Shown here: positions 33,385 to 44,219 of the stretch, in pieces
How positions within the stretch are numbered: position 1 is the first letter of the stretch
Layout of the letters: each line of letters starts with the position of its first letter
Source of the DNA: Rivibacter subsaxonicus
GTDB lineage: Bacteria; Pseudomonadota; Gammaproteobacteria; Burkholderiales; Burkholderiaceae_C
Direction: 5' to 3'
DNA: 64,000 bases
Assembly: GCF_004217215.1 (NCBI RefSeq)
Contig: NZ_SHKP01000004.1
Span: 962,829 to 1,026,828 of the forward strand
Made by a program: the position numbers and the translations under genes
The notes under the pieces: model-generated
Databases searched by the model: none
What the model was told of the DNA's origin: nothing
The model's input: only the letters and a program-made list of their open reading frames with translations

Positions 33385-34305
33385 TCACTCCAGGTTCTGC
33401 ACCTGCTCGCGCATCTGCTCGATCGCGACCTTCATCTCGACCGCGATCTGGGTCAGTTCGATCGCGGCCGCCTTCGAGGCCAGTGTGTTGGCCTCGCGCA
33501 GCAGCTCCTGGATCAGGAAATCGAGCCGCTTGCCGACCTCGCCACCCTTGCCGAGCAGGCGGGCGATCTCGTCGAGGTGGCTGTCCAGGCGCGCCAGTTC
33601 CTCGGCCACGTCGATGCGGATCGCAAAGGCCGCGGCCTCATTGAGTGCGCGCTCCTGCAGCGCCTCGGCCGGCACGCTGCTGCTGGCGCCGCTGGCCTCG
33701 AGCGCGGCCTGCCAGCGCTCGAGAAAGCGTTCGCGCTGGCGCGCGACGACCTGCGGCACCAGCGGTTCGGCCAGGGCCTTGAGCTCGCGCAGGCGGGCGA
33801 CACGCTGCATCAGCACCTCGACCAGCTTGGCGCCCTCGCGCGCGCGCGCCTCGTTGAGCGCATCGATCGCGCGCCGTGCGGTCTCCATCAGCAACTCGTC
33901 GACCTTCGGGGTGGCCGCGCCCGATCGACACCAGTGCAGTACCTCGTTGACCGACAGGCCCTGCGCGGTCGGCAACTGCTGCTGCACGCCGGCCTGCAGC
34001 AGCGCCAGCGCCGCCAGTTGCCCAGGCTGGGGCTGCGGCCAGGCCGCATCGACGCCGTCGCGCAGCGACAGCCGGATTTCGACCTTGCCGCGCTTGAGCT
34101 GGGTGCCAAGCAGTTCACGAAGCGCCGGCTCGAGCGCGCGCATTTCGTCAGGCATGCGAAATGCGAGGTCCAGGAATCGGCTGTTGACCGATCGCAGTTC
34201 AACCGCCACCGCGGCCGCTGCGCCTGTGTTCCGCGCGCCACTTTCCACTGTGGAAGAGGGCTCACCCAGGGCCTGGGCGTAGCCGGTCATGCTGTAGACT
34301 GGCAT
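33385..34305 (-). CDS. yicC: YicC-family endoribonuclease
   Basis: A 306-residue protein with the hallmark start MTGYA (here MPVYSMTGYA), ELRSVNSRFLDLAFRMP in the first domain and the C-terminal GKRLDFLIQELLREANTLASK of the DUF1732 region. YicC proteins have endoribonuclease activity. It is divergent from the kinase gene with only 25 nt between the start codons, so each promoter must lie partly in the other gene. Confidence 0.92.
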   Translation of the reverse strand: MPVYSMTGYAQALGEPSSTVESGARNTGAAAAVAVELRSVNSRFLDLAFRMPDEMRALEPALRELLGTQLKRGKVEIRLSLRDGVDAAWPQPQPGQLAALALLQAGVQQQLPTAQGLSVNEVLHWCRSGAATPKVDELLMETARRAIDALNEARAREGAKLVEVLMQRVARLRELKALAEPLVPQVVARQRERFLERWQAALEASGASSSVPAEALQERALNEAAAFAIRIDVAEELARLDSHLDEIARLLGKGGEVGKRLDFLIQELLREANTLASKAAAIELTQIAVEMKVAIEQMREQVQNLE

Positions 34306-34324
34306 CGTTATCGCATTGCAAAAT
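34295..34324 (+). promoter_or_regulatory. Candidate promoter of the Ser/Thr kinase gene
   Basis: TAGACT (34295-34300) as a -35-like element and CAAAAT (34319-34324) as -10, with an 18-bp spacer. The start site would fall close to the ATG at 34331. The 12-mer GCATTGCAAAAT (34313-34324) is repeated exactly upstream of the EAL gene (52843-52854). Confidence 0.35.
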
Positions 34325-34330
34325 TCGATT

Positions 34331-35299
34331 ATGTCAAAGGCCAAGCCCGCTCCATTGCCGGCAGGCACCGTGGTGGGGGGCTACCAGATCGTCAAGAAGT
34401 TGGCGGCTGGTGGTTTCGGCGTTGTCTATCTGGCCGAAGACAACGAGCGGCGTCTGATCGCGCTCAAGGAATATCTCCCCGCCTCGCTCGCCGAAAGGTC
34501 GCCGGGTGAGTTGACGCCGCGCGTCAAGCCGGAGAAGCAGCCGCTGTACCGGCTGGGGCTGAAGAGCTTCTTCGAGGAAGGGCGCTCGCTGGCCCAGATC
34601 AGCCACCCGAGCGTGGTCTCGGTGCTGAACTTCTTCCGCGAGAACGAAACCGTCTACATGGTGATGAACTACCTGCAGGGCGACACCCTGCAGGACTTCA
34701 TCGTCACCGCGCGCGACTTGAAGCGCGACAAGGTGTTCCGCGAGAGCACGATCCGCAGCCTCTTCGACGAGATCCTGCGCGGCCTGCGCATCGTCCACCA
34801 GCACAAGATGCTGCACCTGGACATCAAGCCGGCCAACATCTTCATCACCAACGAGAACAAGGCGGTGATGCTCGACTTCGGCGCCGCGCGCGAGGTGCTG
34901 AGCAAGGAAGGCAACTTCATCCGCCCGATGTACACGCCGGGTTTCGCGGCGCCCGAGATGTACCGCCGCGACGGCACCCTCGGCCCCTGGACCGACATCT
35001 ACGCGATCGGCGCCTGCATCTACGCCTGCATGCAGGGCTACCCGCCAAACGACGCTCCGCAGCGGCTCGAGAAGGACCGGCTCGGCCTGTCGCTCTCGCG
35101 CCTGCGCAACGTCTACTCGGACAACCTGATCGAGGTCACCGAGTGGTGCATGTCGATCGATCCGCTGTCGCGTCCGCAGAGCGTGTTTGCGCTGCAGAAG
35201 GAACTCGCGCGCGAGACCGAGCGCCGCTATACCAAGCTCAGCTTCAGCGAAAGGCTGAAGCTGCAGCTCGAAAACATCAAGACCGGCGCCAAGGCCTGA
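34331..35299 (+). CDS. Hanks-type Ser/Thr protein kinase
   Basis: A cytoplasmic 322-residue kinase with no membrane segment. It has a glycine loop (AAGGFGVVY), ATP-site Lys46 in ALKEYLP, a catalytic loop HLDIKPAN (Asp164; Leu replaces the usual Arg, so a non-RD type), DFG at 182-184, and FAAPEMY as APE. Its likely phosphatase partner is the PP2C gene immediately downstream. Substrates are unknown. Confidence 0.92.
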   Translation: MSKAKPAPLPAGTVVGGYQIVKKLAAGGFGVVYLAEDNERRLIALKEYLPASLAERSPGELTPRVKPEKQPLYRLGLKSFFEEGRSLAQISHPSVVSVLNFFRENETVYMVMNYLQGDTLQDFIVTARDLKRDKVFRESTIRSLFDEILRGLRIVHQHKMLHLDIKPANIFITNENKAVMLDFGAAREVLSKEGNFIRPMYTPGFAAPEMYRRDGTLGPWTDIYAIGACIYACMQGYPPNDAPQRLEKDRLGLSLSRLRNVYSDNLIEVTEWCMSIDPLSRPQSVFALQKELARETERRYTKLSFSERLKLQLENIKTGAKA

Positions 35300-35379
35300 A
35301 ATGCAGCCCCCACACTCTCTTCGCTCGCTGCCCCCCGAGGGGGCGTCTCAGTACCTTCGGGCGGCCGGGCGGTACTGAG
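35300..35379. repeat. REP-like element and 9-bp hairpin between kinase and phosphatase genes
   Basis: The spacer contains CTTCGCTCGCTG followed by a C6/G5 palindrome (CCCCCCGAGGGGGCG), then CTCAGTACC (35347-35355) and GGTACTGAG (35371-35379), a perfect 9-bp stem ending right before the phosphatase ATG. It shares the C-run/G-run core with the bchY-bchZ element. Confidence 0.65.
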
Positions 35380-36300
35380 ATGCGTTTCTCTGTTTACCAG
35401 GTCAGCCGCAAGGGCGGCCGCGAGAAGAACGAAGACCGCATGGGCTATTGCTACACGCGGGACTGCGGCCTGTTCGCGCTCGCCGACGGCATGGGCGGCC
35501 ATCCCGAGGGCGAGGTCGCCTCTCAGCTTGCGCTGCAGACCCTGGCCGCGATGTTCCAGCGCGATGCCAAGCCGGTGCTCAAGGACCCGACGCGCTTCCT
35601 GCACGACTCGGTGATCGCCGGCCACCACCAGTTGCTCCGCTACGCCACCGAGAAGGCGCTGATCGACACTCCGCGCACCACCATCATCGCCTGCGTGCTG
35701 CAGGGCAATGCGGCCTACTGGGCCCATTGCGGCGACTCGCGGCTGTACCTGGTGCGCGGCGACAAGCTGATCGCCCGCACCCGCGACCACAGCTATTCCG
35801 AGCTGCAGGAAACGCTGGCGCAGGTGGTGCCGATGGGCGAGCGCTTCAATCGCAACGTGCTGTTCACCTGCCTCGGCAGCCCCGGCAAGCCGGTGGTCGA
35901 CACCGTCGGGCCGATGATCATGCAGAGCGGCGATAAGCTGCTGCTGTGCTCCGACGGCCTCTGGGGCACGGTCGAGGACGACGAGATCACGGCCCAGCTC
36001 GCGGCGCGCCCGATCTCGGATGCGGTACCGGAACTGGTCGAGACCGCGCTGCGCAACGGCGGCGCCAAGAGCGACAACGTGACCGTGCTCGCAGTCGAAT
36101 GGGAATCGGCCGAAGACACCGACACCAACCGCGGCATCTCGACCCAGACCCTGGGCGAGGAGGTCTTTGCCTCGACCATCCAGGCCAGCGTCGGTGCCGG
36201 CAGCACCGACTTCGACGAACTCGACGAGGCCGAGATCGAGCGCTCGATCCGCGAGATCAACGAGGCGATCCAGCGTTCTTCTCAGCAGAAGAAGAGCTGA
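35380..36300 (+). CDS. PP2C-family Ser/Thr protein phosphatase
   Basis: Metal-dependent phosphatase of 306 residues. Metal-site motifs are [36 protein letters not shown] and [11 protein letters not shown]. The C-terminal tail of about 60 residues is acidic and helical ([21 protein letters not shown]). It probably reverses the upstream kinase. The ATG directly follows the hairpin of the repeat element, with no clear Shine-Dalgarno. Confidence 0.93.
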   Translation: MRFSVYQVSRKGGREKNEDRMGYCYTRDCGLFALADGMGGHPEGEVASQLALQTLAAMFQRDAKPVLKDPTRFLHDSVIAGHHQLLRYATEKALIDTPRTTIIACVLQGNAAYWAHCGDSRLYLVRGDKLIARTRDHSYSELQETLAQVVPMGERFNRNVLFTCLGSPGKPVVDTVGPMIMQSGDKLLLCSDGLWGTVEDDEITAQLAARPISDAVPELVETALRNGGAKSDNVTVLAVEWESAEDTDTNRGISTQTLGEEVFASTIQASVGAGSTDFDELDEAEIERSIREINEAIQRSSQQKKS

Positions 36301-36315
36301 GGACGGCGGCTCACG

Positions 36316-36331
36316 GGCCGATAGTTCGGCC
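36316..36331 (+). terminator. Short hairpin after the phosphatase gene
   Basis: GGCCGA-TAGT-TCGGCC, a 6-bp stem 15 nt after the stop codon. There is no U-tract, so it is only a weak terminator candidate. Confidence 0.35.
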
Positions 36332-36414
36332 TGGGACGGGACGAAGGCCGTCGAGCTCTGCGAGCGGCATGAGGCCGAAGCGCGCGACAATCGTCGCCAC
36401 CGCAGAGCAAGAGA

Positions 36415-36436
36415 ACGGGGCCGCATCAGGCCCCGT
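36415..36436 (+). terminator. 8-bp hairpin upstream of rph
   Basis: ACGGGGCC (36415-36422) and GGCCCCGT (36429-36436) with a 6-nt loop, 24 nt before the rph ATG. There is no T-run. It may terminate read-through or sit in the rph leader. Confidence 0.4.
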
Positions 36437-36460
36437 CGCAATTCCACGAGGCCTTCGCAG

Positions 36461-37186
36461 ATGACTTCTCCCCGTCCCGGCAACCGCGCCGCCGATTCGC
36501 TGCGCGCCGTCACGATCACGCGCCACTACACCAAGCATGCCGAGGGCTCGGTGCTGATCGCCTTTGGCGACACCAAGGTCCTCTGCACCGCCTCGGTCGA
36601 GGAGAAGGTGCCGCCGCACAAGCGCGGCTCGGGCGAGGGCTGGGTCACGGCCGAGTACGGCATGCTGCCGCGCGCCACCCACACGCGCAGCGACCGCGAG
36701 GCCGCAAAGGGCAAGCAGAGTGGCCGCACGCAGGAGATCCAGCGCCTGATCGGGCGCTCGCTGCGGGCGGTCTTCGACCTCAAGGCGCTCGGCGAGCGCA
36801 CGATCCACCTCGACTGCGACGTGTTGCAGGCCGACGGTGGTACCCGCACGGCAGCGATCACCGGCGCCTGGGTGGCGGCGGCCGATGCCGTCAACCGGCT
36901 GCTGGCCGAGGGCAAGCTGGCCGCCAGCCCGCTCAAGGACCACGTGGCGGCGATCAGCGTCGGCATCCTCGACGGTGCGCCCCTGCTCGATCTGGAGTAC
37001 GTCGAAGACGCGGCCTGCGACACCGACATGAATGTCGTGATGACCGGCGCCGGCCACTACGTGGAAGTGCAGGGCACCGCCGAGGGCGTGGCGTTCACGC
37101 GGGCCGAGATGGACCGCCTGCTGATGCTGGCCGAGGCCGGCATTGCGAGCTTGGTGCAGACGCAGAAGGCCGCGCTGAGCGCCTGA
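36461..37186 (+). CDS. rph: Ribonuclease PH
   Basis: Phosphorolytic 3' exoribonuclease that trims tRNA precursors. The 241-residue product has [54 protein letters not shown] and [15 protein letters not shown], all strongly conserved. It starts the rph-rdgB-hemW-globin run, with rdgB 14 nt later. Confidence 0.97.
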   Translation: MTSPRPGNRAADSLRAVTITRHYTKHAEGSVLIAFGDTKVLCTASVEEKVPPHKRGSGEGWVTAEYGMLPRATHTRSDREAAKGKQSGRTQEIQRLIGRSLRAVFDLKALGERTIHLDCDVLQADGGTRTAAITGAWVAAADAVNRLLAEGKLAASPLKDHVAAISVGILDGAPLLDLEYVEDAACDTDMNVVMTGAGHYVEVQGTAEGVAFTRAEMDRLLMLAEAGIASLVQTQKAALSA

Positions 37187-37200
37187 TCGACGCGCGCACC

Positions 37201-37848
37201 ATGAAGCTTGTCCTCGCCTCCAACAACGCCAAGAAGCTGGCGGAGTTGCGCACGCTGTTCGCGTCCTTGCCGCTGGAACTGGTGACGCAGGGCGCGCTCG
37301 GCATCGCCGAGGCCGAGGAGCCGCATCTGACCTTCATCGAGAACGCGCTGGCCAAGGCGCGCCATGCCGCGCGCGCCAGCGGGTTGCCGGCGATCGCCGA
37401 CGACTCCGGCCTCTGCGTCGACGCGCTCGACGGCGCGCCCGGCGTCGCTTCGGCGGTGTTCGCGCCATTGCCAGCGCCGGTCGATGGCAACCGAGAGCAA
37501 TTGCGCGCGCTGCAGGACGCTGCGAACAACACGTTGCTGCTCGAGCGCCTGCAGGGCGTTTCGGATCGCCGCGCGCGCTTCGTCAGCGTGCTGGTCGCGG
37601 TGCGCCATGCCGACGATCCGGAGCCGCTGGTGGCGGTCGGCCGCTGGGAGGCCGAGATTCTCGACGCGCCGCGCGGCAGCGGCGGCTTCGGCTACGACCC
37701 GCTGGTCTGGATCGCCTCGCTGCATGCCAGCGTGGCCGAACTCGATGCCGAGGTGAAGAACGCGATGAGCCACCGCGCCCGCGCCGCGGCCCAGATGTTT
37801 GGCCTGATGCGCGACGGCTGGTCGCTGGTGCGGGGCGATGGCCACTGA
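37201..37848 (+). CDS. rdgB: XTP/dITP diphosphatase RdgB
   Basis: Nucleotide-pool sanitising enzyme (Ham1/RdgB) that removes ITP, XTP and their deoxy forms. The 215-residue protein starts LVLASNNAKKLAEL and shows TFIENALAKAR, ADDSGLCVDALDGAPGV and GSGGFGYDPLV. It overlaps hemW by 11 nt. Confidence 0.96.
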   Translation: MKLVLASNNAKKLAELRTLFASLPLELVTQGALGIAEAEEPHLTFIENALAKARHAARASGLPAIADDSGLCVDALDGAPGVASAVFAPLPAPVDGNREQLRALQDAANNTLLLERLQGVSDRRARFVSVLVAVRHADDPEPLVAVGRWEAEILDAPRGSGGFGYDPLVWIASLHASVAELDAEVKNAMSHRARAAAQMFGLMRDGWSLVRGDGH

Positions 37849-39079
37849 GATCCCCATCCGTGCGGCGTCCCTCACGCAGAAGCCGCTGAGGCTGCACCAG
37901 CAGCCCGGCGCGCTGCGCCTGAGCGCGTTGCCGCCGCTCTCGCTCTACGTGCACCTGCCGTGGTGCCTTAAGAAGTGCCCCTACTGCGACTTCAATTCGC
38001 ATGAGCTCCGAGGTGCCGATGGCACCTTGCCGGAGGCGACCTACCTCGACGCGCTGCTCGCCGATCTCGAAGCCGCGCTGCCGCTGGTCTGGGGCCGGCC
38101 GGTCGTCAGCGTCTTCGTCGGCGGCGGCACGCCGAGCCTGTTCTCGCCCGAGGCCATCGAGCGCCTGCTGGCCGACGTGCGCGCACGGTTGCCGCTGCAG
38201 CCCGGCTGCGAGATCACCCTCGAGGCAAACCCGGGCACCTTCGAGCGCGCGCGCTTTCGTGCCTTTCGCGCGGCCGGCGTCACGCGACTGTCGGTCGGCG
38301 TGCAGAGCTTCGACGACGCCAAGCTCAAGATCCTCGGCCGCGTGCACGACCGCGCCCAGGCGATCGCCGCGGTGGAGGAGGCCGCGGCCTCCTTCGACAC
38401 CTTCAATCTCGACCTGATGTACGCGCTGCCGGGCCAGGACCTCGCCCAGCTCGATGCCGATCTGGGCCAGGCGCTGGCCTTCGCGCCGCCGCACCTGAGC
38501 CTCTACCACCTGACGATGGAGCCCAACACCGTGTTCGGCTCCAGGCCGCCGCCCGGCCTGCCCGACGACGACCTCGCCAGCGAGATGCTCGACCGCGTCA
38601 CCGAGCGCACGGCGCTCGCCGGCCTCGAGCGTTACGAGGTCTCGGCCTTCGCGCGGACCGGCCACCGCTGCCGCCACAACCTCAACTACTGGGGCTTCGG
38701 CGACTACCTCGGCATTGGCGCCGGCGCCCACAGCAAGCTCAGTTTTGCCGAGCGCATCCTGCGCCAGGTGCGCTGGCGCGAGCCGGCGGCCTACATGCAG
38801 AAGGCCCGCGCGGGCCAGGCGGTGAGCAACGAGCACGAGGTCGCGGCGGCCGAACTGCCCTTCGAGTTCATGCTCAACCTGCTGAGGTTGCGCGAGGGCT
38901 TCGAACTCTCGCTGTTCGTCGAGCGCACCGGACTGCCGGCCGGCGCGGTGCTCGGCGCACTCGAGACCGCACGCGCCAAGGGCCTCGTCGACTTCGACGG
39001 CCTGCAGGTGCGGCCCACCGCGCGCGGCTTTGATTTCCTGTCCGATCTGCAGGCGCTGTTCCTGGAGGTAGCGGAATGA
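37838..39079 (+). CDS. hemW: Radical SAM heme chaperone HemW
   Basis: A 413-residue radical SAM protein (formerly annotated as HemN-like) that binds heme and a 4Fe-4S cluster. The CLKKCPYC motif carries the cluster cysteines, FVGGGTPSLF is present, and the HemW-type C-terminal domain is complete. It lacks the N-terminal extra Cys region of true coproporphyrinogen oxidase HemN, hence the chaperone call. The stop overlaps the globin gene start. Confidence 0.93.
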   Translation: MATEIPIRAASLTQKPLRLHQQPGALRLSALPPLSLYVHLPWCLKKCPYCDFNSHELRGADGTLPEATYLDALLADLEAALPLVWGRPVVSVFVGGGTPSLFSPEAIERLLADVRARLPLQPGCEITLEANPGTFERARFRAFRAAGVTRLSVGVQSFDDAKLKILGRVHDRAQAIAAVEEAAASFDTFNLDLMYALPGQDLAQLDADLGQALAFAPPHLSLYHLTMEPNTVFGSRPPPGLPDDDLASEMLDRVTERTALAGLERYEVSAFARTGHRCRHNLNYWGFGDYLGIGAGAHSKLSFAERILRQVRWREPAAYMQKARAGQAVSNEHEVAAAELPFEFMLNLLRLREGFELSLFVERTGLPAGAVLGALETARAKGLVDFDGLQVRPTARGFDFLSDLQALFLEVAE

Positions 39080-39483
39080 GTGAAGAAGACACCCAGACCG
39101 AACAACCAACCGCCTACGAGTTGCTCGGCGGCGACGAGGTGGTGCACGCGCTGGTCGAGCGCTTCTACGACCTGATGGATCTCGAGCCGGCCTACGCCGC
39201 GCTGCGCGCCGTGCATCCGCCGGCGCTGCAATCGGCGCGCGATAAGCTCTACTGGTTCCTCAGCGGCTGGCTCGGCGGGCCGGACCACTACATCTCGCGC
39301 TTCGGTCACCCGATGCTGCGCGCGCGCCACCTGCCGTACCCGATCGGCATCCGCGAGCGCGACCAGTGGCTGGCCTGCATGGAGCAGGCGATGGCGGAGA
39401 CGGGCATCGAACAGGCGATCCGCACGCGGCTGGCCGAGTCCTTCGCCGGCACGGCAAACTGGATGCGCAACAAGGGCGCCTAG
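39076..39483 (+). CDS. Group II truncated hemoglobin
   Basis: A 135-residue globin with YELLGGDEVVHALVERFYDLM, WFLSGWLGGPDHYI and the proximal-His segment RARHLPYPI, matching group II (trHbO/YjbI) proteins. Its role is probably oxygen or NO chemistry. It is translationally coupled to hemW by a 4-nt overlap. Confidence 0.92.
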   Translation: MSEEDTQTEQPTAYELLGGDEVVHALVERFYDLMDLEPAYAALRAVHPPALQSARDKLYWFLSGWLGGPDHYISRFGHPMLRARHLPYPIGIRERDQWLACMEQAMAETGIEQAIRTRLAESFAGTANWMRNKGA

Positions 39484-40130
39484 GCCGCGGGCACTGCGCC
39501 CAGCAGCACCACCAGAGCGCCCGCGCCACCTTCGGCCGCACGCGCCTGCACGAAGGCCATCACCTCGGCCTTCTGCACCAGCCAGCGCCGCACCACGTCC
39601 TTGAGCACCGCCTGCCGGCCGGGCGAGCCGTTGCCCTTGCCGTGCACCACGCGCACGCAGCGCAGGCCGTGGCGGCTGGCGTCGCGCAGGAAGGCGCCGA
39701 GCTGTTCGCGCGCCTCGTCGCGGCGCAGGCCGTGCAAGTCGATCTGGGCCTGGATCACCCAGGCGCCGCGCCGCAGCTTGAGCACCACGTCGGGCCCGAT
39801 GCCGGGCCGGCGAAAGGCGAGCGCGGCATCGGTTTCGAGCAGCGACTCGATGTCCATCTCGTCGGAGATCGACTCCTTCAGCACCGCCTGTTCGTCGCGC
39901 TGTCGCTGCAGCGGCTGCGCCGGCGGACGCGGCCGCTGCGGGGTGGCGCGGCCGCGCTCGGGCAGCCGCGTGACCGGACCGACCGCCAGCGCGAAGGCCT
40001 CGCGTTCGCGCCGGGCGGCCGCCTCGCGCTCGCGCGCCTCGGCGGCCAGCCGCTCCGCTTCGCGGGTGCGCGCGTCGATCTGCTTCTTCAGCACCCGCAG
40101 GCCCTCGAGTCCGTGCAGCGGCTTGCTCAC
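39480..40130 (-). CDS. Smr-domain protein
   Basis: A 216-residue protein with a basic, charged, probably coiled N-terminal half (about 20-60) and a C-terminal Smr domain: [48 protein letters not shown]. Smr domains of this layout can be nucleic-acid nickases. The GTG start at 40130 overlaps the radC stop. It converges with the globin gene with a 4-bp overlap. Confidence 0.9.
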   Translation of the reverse strand: MSKPLHGLEGLRVLKKQIDARTREAERLAAEAREREAAARREREAFALAVGPVTRLPERGRATPQRPRPPAQPLQRQRDEQAVLKESISDEMDIESLLETDAALAFRRPGIGPDVVLKLRRGAWVIQAQIDLHGLRRDEAREQLGAFLRDASRHGLRCVRVVHGKGNGSPGRQAVLKDVVRRWLVQKAEVMAFVQARAAEGGAGALVVLLGAVPAA

Positions 40131-40801
40131 AGCAGCCCCCGTTCCGCAAACGAGACGGTGCAACCGCTGCCGACCACGATGTGGTCGAGCACGCGCACGT
40201 CGACCAGCGCCAGCGCCTCCTTGAGCGAGCGCGTGAGGAACTCGTCGGCGCGCGAGGGCTCGGCCATCCCGGAAGGATGATTGTGGGCCAGGATCACCGC
40301 CGAGGCGTTGAGCGCCAGCGCGCGTTGCACCACCTCGCGCGGGTAGACGCTGGTCTGGCTCAGCGTGCCCTGGAACAGCGTCTCGAAGGCCAGCAGCCGC
40401 TGCTGGTGATCGAGGAATAGCACCGAGAAGACTTCGCGCGTGAGCTGGCTCAACTGCAGCTGCAGGTAGTCCTTGACCGCGGCCGGCGACTCGAACACCG
40501 GCCGCTCGCGCAGCGTCGCGGCAAGCGCGCGCCGGGCCAGTTCGATCACCGCCGACAATTCCGCTCGCTTGGCCGGACCCAGGCCCTTGACGCCTTCGAG
40601 CGCCGCCGCAGGCGTGGCCAGCAGGCCGGCGACGCCGCCGCTGCGATCGAGCAGCGCCTGCGCCAGTTGCAGCACGTCCTGGCCCTGGCTGCCGGTGCGC
40701 AGCAGCAGCGCCAGCAACTCGGCGTCGGCCAGCGCGGCGGGGCCGAGCGCGAGCAGTTTCTCGCGCGGTCGCAGGGCGGCAGGCAGGTCTTTGAGGCTCA
40801 T
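40127..40801 (-). CDS. radC: RadC-family JAB domain protein
   Basis: A 224-residue protein with an N-terminal helix-hairpin-helix-like region ([15 protein letters not shown]) and a C-terminal JAB/MPN metal site ([18 protein letters not shown]). Despite the name, a DNA-repair role is not established. The start [16 protein letters not shown] follows the family. It is read divergently from slpA. Confidence 0.93.
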   Translation of the reverse strand: MSLKDLPAALRPREKLLALGPAALADAELLALLLRTGSQGQDVLQLAQALLDRSGGVAGLLATPAAALEGVKGLGPAKRAELSAVIELARRALAATLRERPVFESPAAVKDYLQLQLSQLTREVFSVLFLDHQQRLLAFETLFQGTLSQTSVYPREVVQRALALNASAVILAHNHPSGMAEPSRADEFLTRSLKEALALVDVRVLDHIVVGSGCTVSFAERGLL

Positions 40802-40864
40802 GGCGGCGGCGCCTTCCCGGCGCGGCGGAAGGTTAGTGTGCTGTCCCGTGGGTATCTGCACATG

Positions 40865-40924
40865 AAGGCGCGCCTTTCGGGCCATGGCGGCGTTGCAAAT
40901 CCTCGCGATACGCAACGGTATCGC
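40865..40924. repeat. Two palindromes in the radC-slpA intergenic region
   Basis: AAGGCGCGCCTT (40865-40876) is a perfect 12-bp palindrome. GCGATAC (40905-40911) and GTATCGC (40918-40924) form a 7-bp inverted repeat. The 247-bp gap between the two genes holds no convincing ORF, and these may be operators or mRNA stems. Confidence 0.4.
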
Positions 40925-41009
40925 TGCGGTTTGCGCCTTGCCCTGACCCGAAACGCATCGTCTTCATCGTGTGCAGCTACCCACGGAACAGCACACACGG
41001 TGCAAAAAC

Positions 41010-41015
41010 TACAAT
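41010..41015 (+). promoter_or_regulatory. -10 element of slpA-ispH
   Basis: TACAAT followed by CGG. The predicted start site lies about 27 nt before the slpA GTG. No good -35 was found. Confidence 0.35.
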
Positions 41016-41048
41016 CGGCACCAGTCTAGCCAAGCCTTTGCCCCCGCC

Positions 41049-41501
41049 GTGCCCACCGTCCAGCCAGGATCCTTCCTGACCCTCCACTACCGCCTTGCCA
41101 GCCGCGACGGCGTCGACGTGGTCAATACCTTCGGCGGTCCGCCGGCCACGCTCTCGCTCGGCGCCGGCGAGTTGGCGCCGGCGATCGAGGCGCGCCTGAT
41201 CGGCCTGGAGGAGGGCACGCGCAGCGCCTTCGAACTGGCCGCCGGCGAGGCCTTCGGCGAGCGCAACCCCGAACTGCTGCAGCGCGTGAAGCTCGCGCTG
41301 CTGCGCGAGCTGGGCGATCCCGACGAACGCTACAGCGTCGGCGACGTGGTGCAGTTCCCGACGCCCGACGGCGCCGGCAGCTACGCCGGCGTGGTGCGCG
41401 AGATCGGGCCGGCGGCCGAGGACTGGGCGCTGTTCGACTTCAACCACCCGCTCGCCGGCCAGCCCGTGCGCTTCGAGGTCCAACTGATCGGAGTGCTCTG
41501 A
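41049..41501 (+). CDS. slpA: FKBP-type peptidyl-prolyl isomerase SlpA
   Basis: A cytoplasmic FKBP-fold isomerase/chaperone of 150 residues, with [34 protein letters not shown] and [16 protein letters not shown], characteristic of the SlyD/SlpA branch. The GTG start gives a protein starting MPTVQPG. It shares one base with the ispH start region, and slpA-ispH adjacency is common in proteobacteria. Confidence 0.9.
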   Translation: MPTVQPGSFLTLHYRLASRDGVDVVNTFGGPPATLSLGAGELAPAIEARLIGLEEGTRSAFELAAGEAFGERNPELLQRVKLALLRELGDPDERYSVGDVVQFPTPDGAGSYAGVVREIGPAAEDWALFDFNHPLAGQPVRFEVQLIGVL

Positions 41502-42508
41502 TGACCGCAAACACCGACACCCTGGTCGGCGAGGTGCTGCTGGCCGAGCCGCGCGGCTTCTGCGCCGGCGTCGACCGCGCCATCGAGATCGTCGAGCGGG
41601 CGCTGACCAAGTTCGGCGCGCCGATCTACGTGCGCCACGAGATCGTGCACAACACCTACGTGGTCAACGATCTCAAGGCCAAGGGCGCGATCTTCATCGA
41701 GGACCTGGCCGAGGTGCCGCCCGGCGCGACGCTGGTGTTCAGCGCCCATGGCGTCAGCCAGGCGGTGCGGCGCGAGGCCGCCGAGCGCGGCTTCAGCGTC
41801 TTCGACGCGACCTGCCCGCTGGTCAACAAGGTTCACATCGAGGTCGCCAAGCTCGCCAAGGAAGGCTACGAGTTCATCATGATCGGCCACAAGGGTCACC
41901 CCGAGGTCGAAGGCACGATGGGCCAGCTCAACGAGGGCATCTACCTGGTCGAGGACGTGGCCGATGTCGCCGCCGTGCGCCCGCGCGGGACCAAGCTCGC
42001 GGTGGTCACTCAGACCACGCTCAGCGTCGACGACGCCGCCGAGATCCTGGCCGAGGTCAAGCGCTGCTTTCCGGAGGTGCGCGAGCCCAAGCAGCAGGAC
42101 ATCTGCTACGCCACGCAGAATCGCCAGGACGCGGTCAAGGTGCTGGCGCCCACGGTCGACCTGGTCATCGTGGTCGGCAGCCCGACCAGTTCCAACAGCA
42201 ACCGGCTGCGCGAGCTGGCGCAGCGGCTGGGCACGACGGCCTTCATGATCGATGCCGCCTCCGACCTGCAGCAGCAATGGCTCGACGACGCCCGCCGTGA
42301 CGGCCAGCCGCTGCGCGTGGGCCTCACCGCCGGCGCCTCGGCGCCCGACATCCTGGTGCAGCAGGTGATCGCCCGCCTCAAGGCGCTCGGTGCCGGTGCG
42401 GTGCGCAAGATGGAAGGCGTGAAGGAGACCGTGCACTTCCCGCTGCCGCTGGGCCTGGGCGACAAGTCGATGGCGGAGCTGGGCGGCGGGTCGAGTTCCC
42501 GATCCTGA
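41501..42508 (+). CDS. ispH: 4-hydroxy-3-methylbut-2-enyl diphosphate reductase IspH
   Basis: Last step of the MEP isoprenoid pathway, producing IPP and DMAPP, the precursors for the BchG prenyl tail and carotenoids. The 335-residue protein carries the three cluster cysteines in [18 protein letters not shown] and DICYATQNR, plus the [10 protein letters not shown] substrate motif. Confidence 0.97.
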   Translation: MTANTDTLVGEVLLAEPRGFCAGVDRAIEIVERALTKFGAPIYVRHEIVHNTYVVNDLKAKGAIFIEDLAEVPPGATLVFSAHGVSQAVRREAAERGFSVFDATCPLVNKVHIEVAKLAKEGYEFIMIGHKGHPEVEGTMGQLNEGIYLVEDVADVAAVRPRGTKLAVVTQTTLSVDDAAEILAEVKRCFPEVREPKQQDICYATQNRQDAVKVLAPTVDLVIVVGSPTSSNSNRLRELAQRLGTTAFMIDAASDLQQQWLDDARRDGQPLRVGLTAGASAPDILVQQVIARLKALGAGAVRKMEGVKETVHFPLPLGLGDKSMAELGGGSSSRS

Positions 42509-42514
42509 ACTTCT

Positions 42515-43988
<1,474 letters not shown>

Positions 43989-44021
43989 TTCGAGCTTCGC
44001 CGACCACGGCGACACCAACAA

Positions 44022-44112
44022 GGAGCGGTGGCAGAGTGGTCGAATGCGCCGGACTCGAAATCCGGTTCACGGTTATGCCGTGACGTGGGTTCGAATCCCA
44101 CCTGCTCCGCCA
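44022..44112 (+). tRNA. tRNA-Ser (anticodon CGA, reads UCG)
   Basis: A 91-nt cloverleaf. The acceptor GGAGCGG pairs with CTGCTCC (one G-U), G is the discriminator and CCA is encoded. The anticodon stem-loop CCGGA-CTCGAAA-TCCGG gives CGA at 44056-44058. A long variable arm (CACGG...CCGTG) is typical of serine tRNA. The T-arm is GTGGG-TTCGAAT-CCCAC. It sits right after the synthetase that charges it. Confidence 0.97.
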
Positions 44113-44136
44113 GTTTCTCGCACGAGAACTGAGATC

Positions 44137-44162
44137 AAAGCCGCCGACCAGGCGGCTTTTTT
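44137..44162 (+). terminator. Rho-independent terminator of tRNA-Ser
   Basis: AAAGCCGCC-GACCA-GGCGGCTTT followed by more T residues: a 6-bp GC stem extended by A-T pairs, and a run of six T. Confidence 0.85.
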
Positions 44163-44219
44163 CTTGCCCGCCGATCGGCGGCGGCGATGCCTACACTGCG
44201 CCATCTCGAGGAGCGCAGC

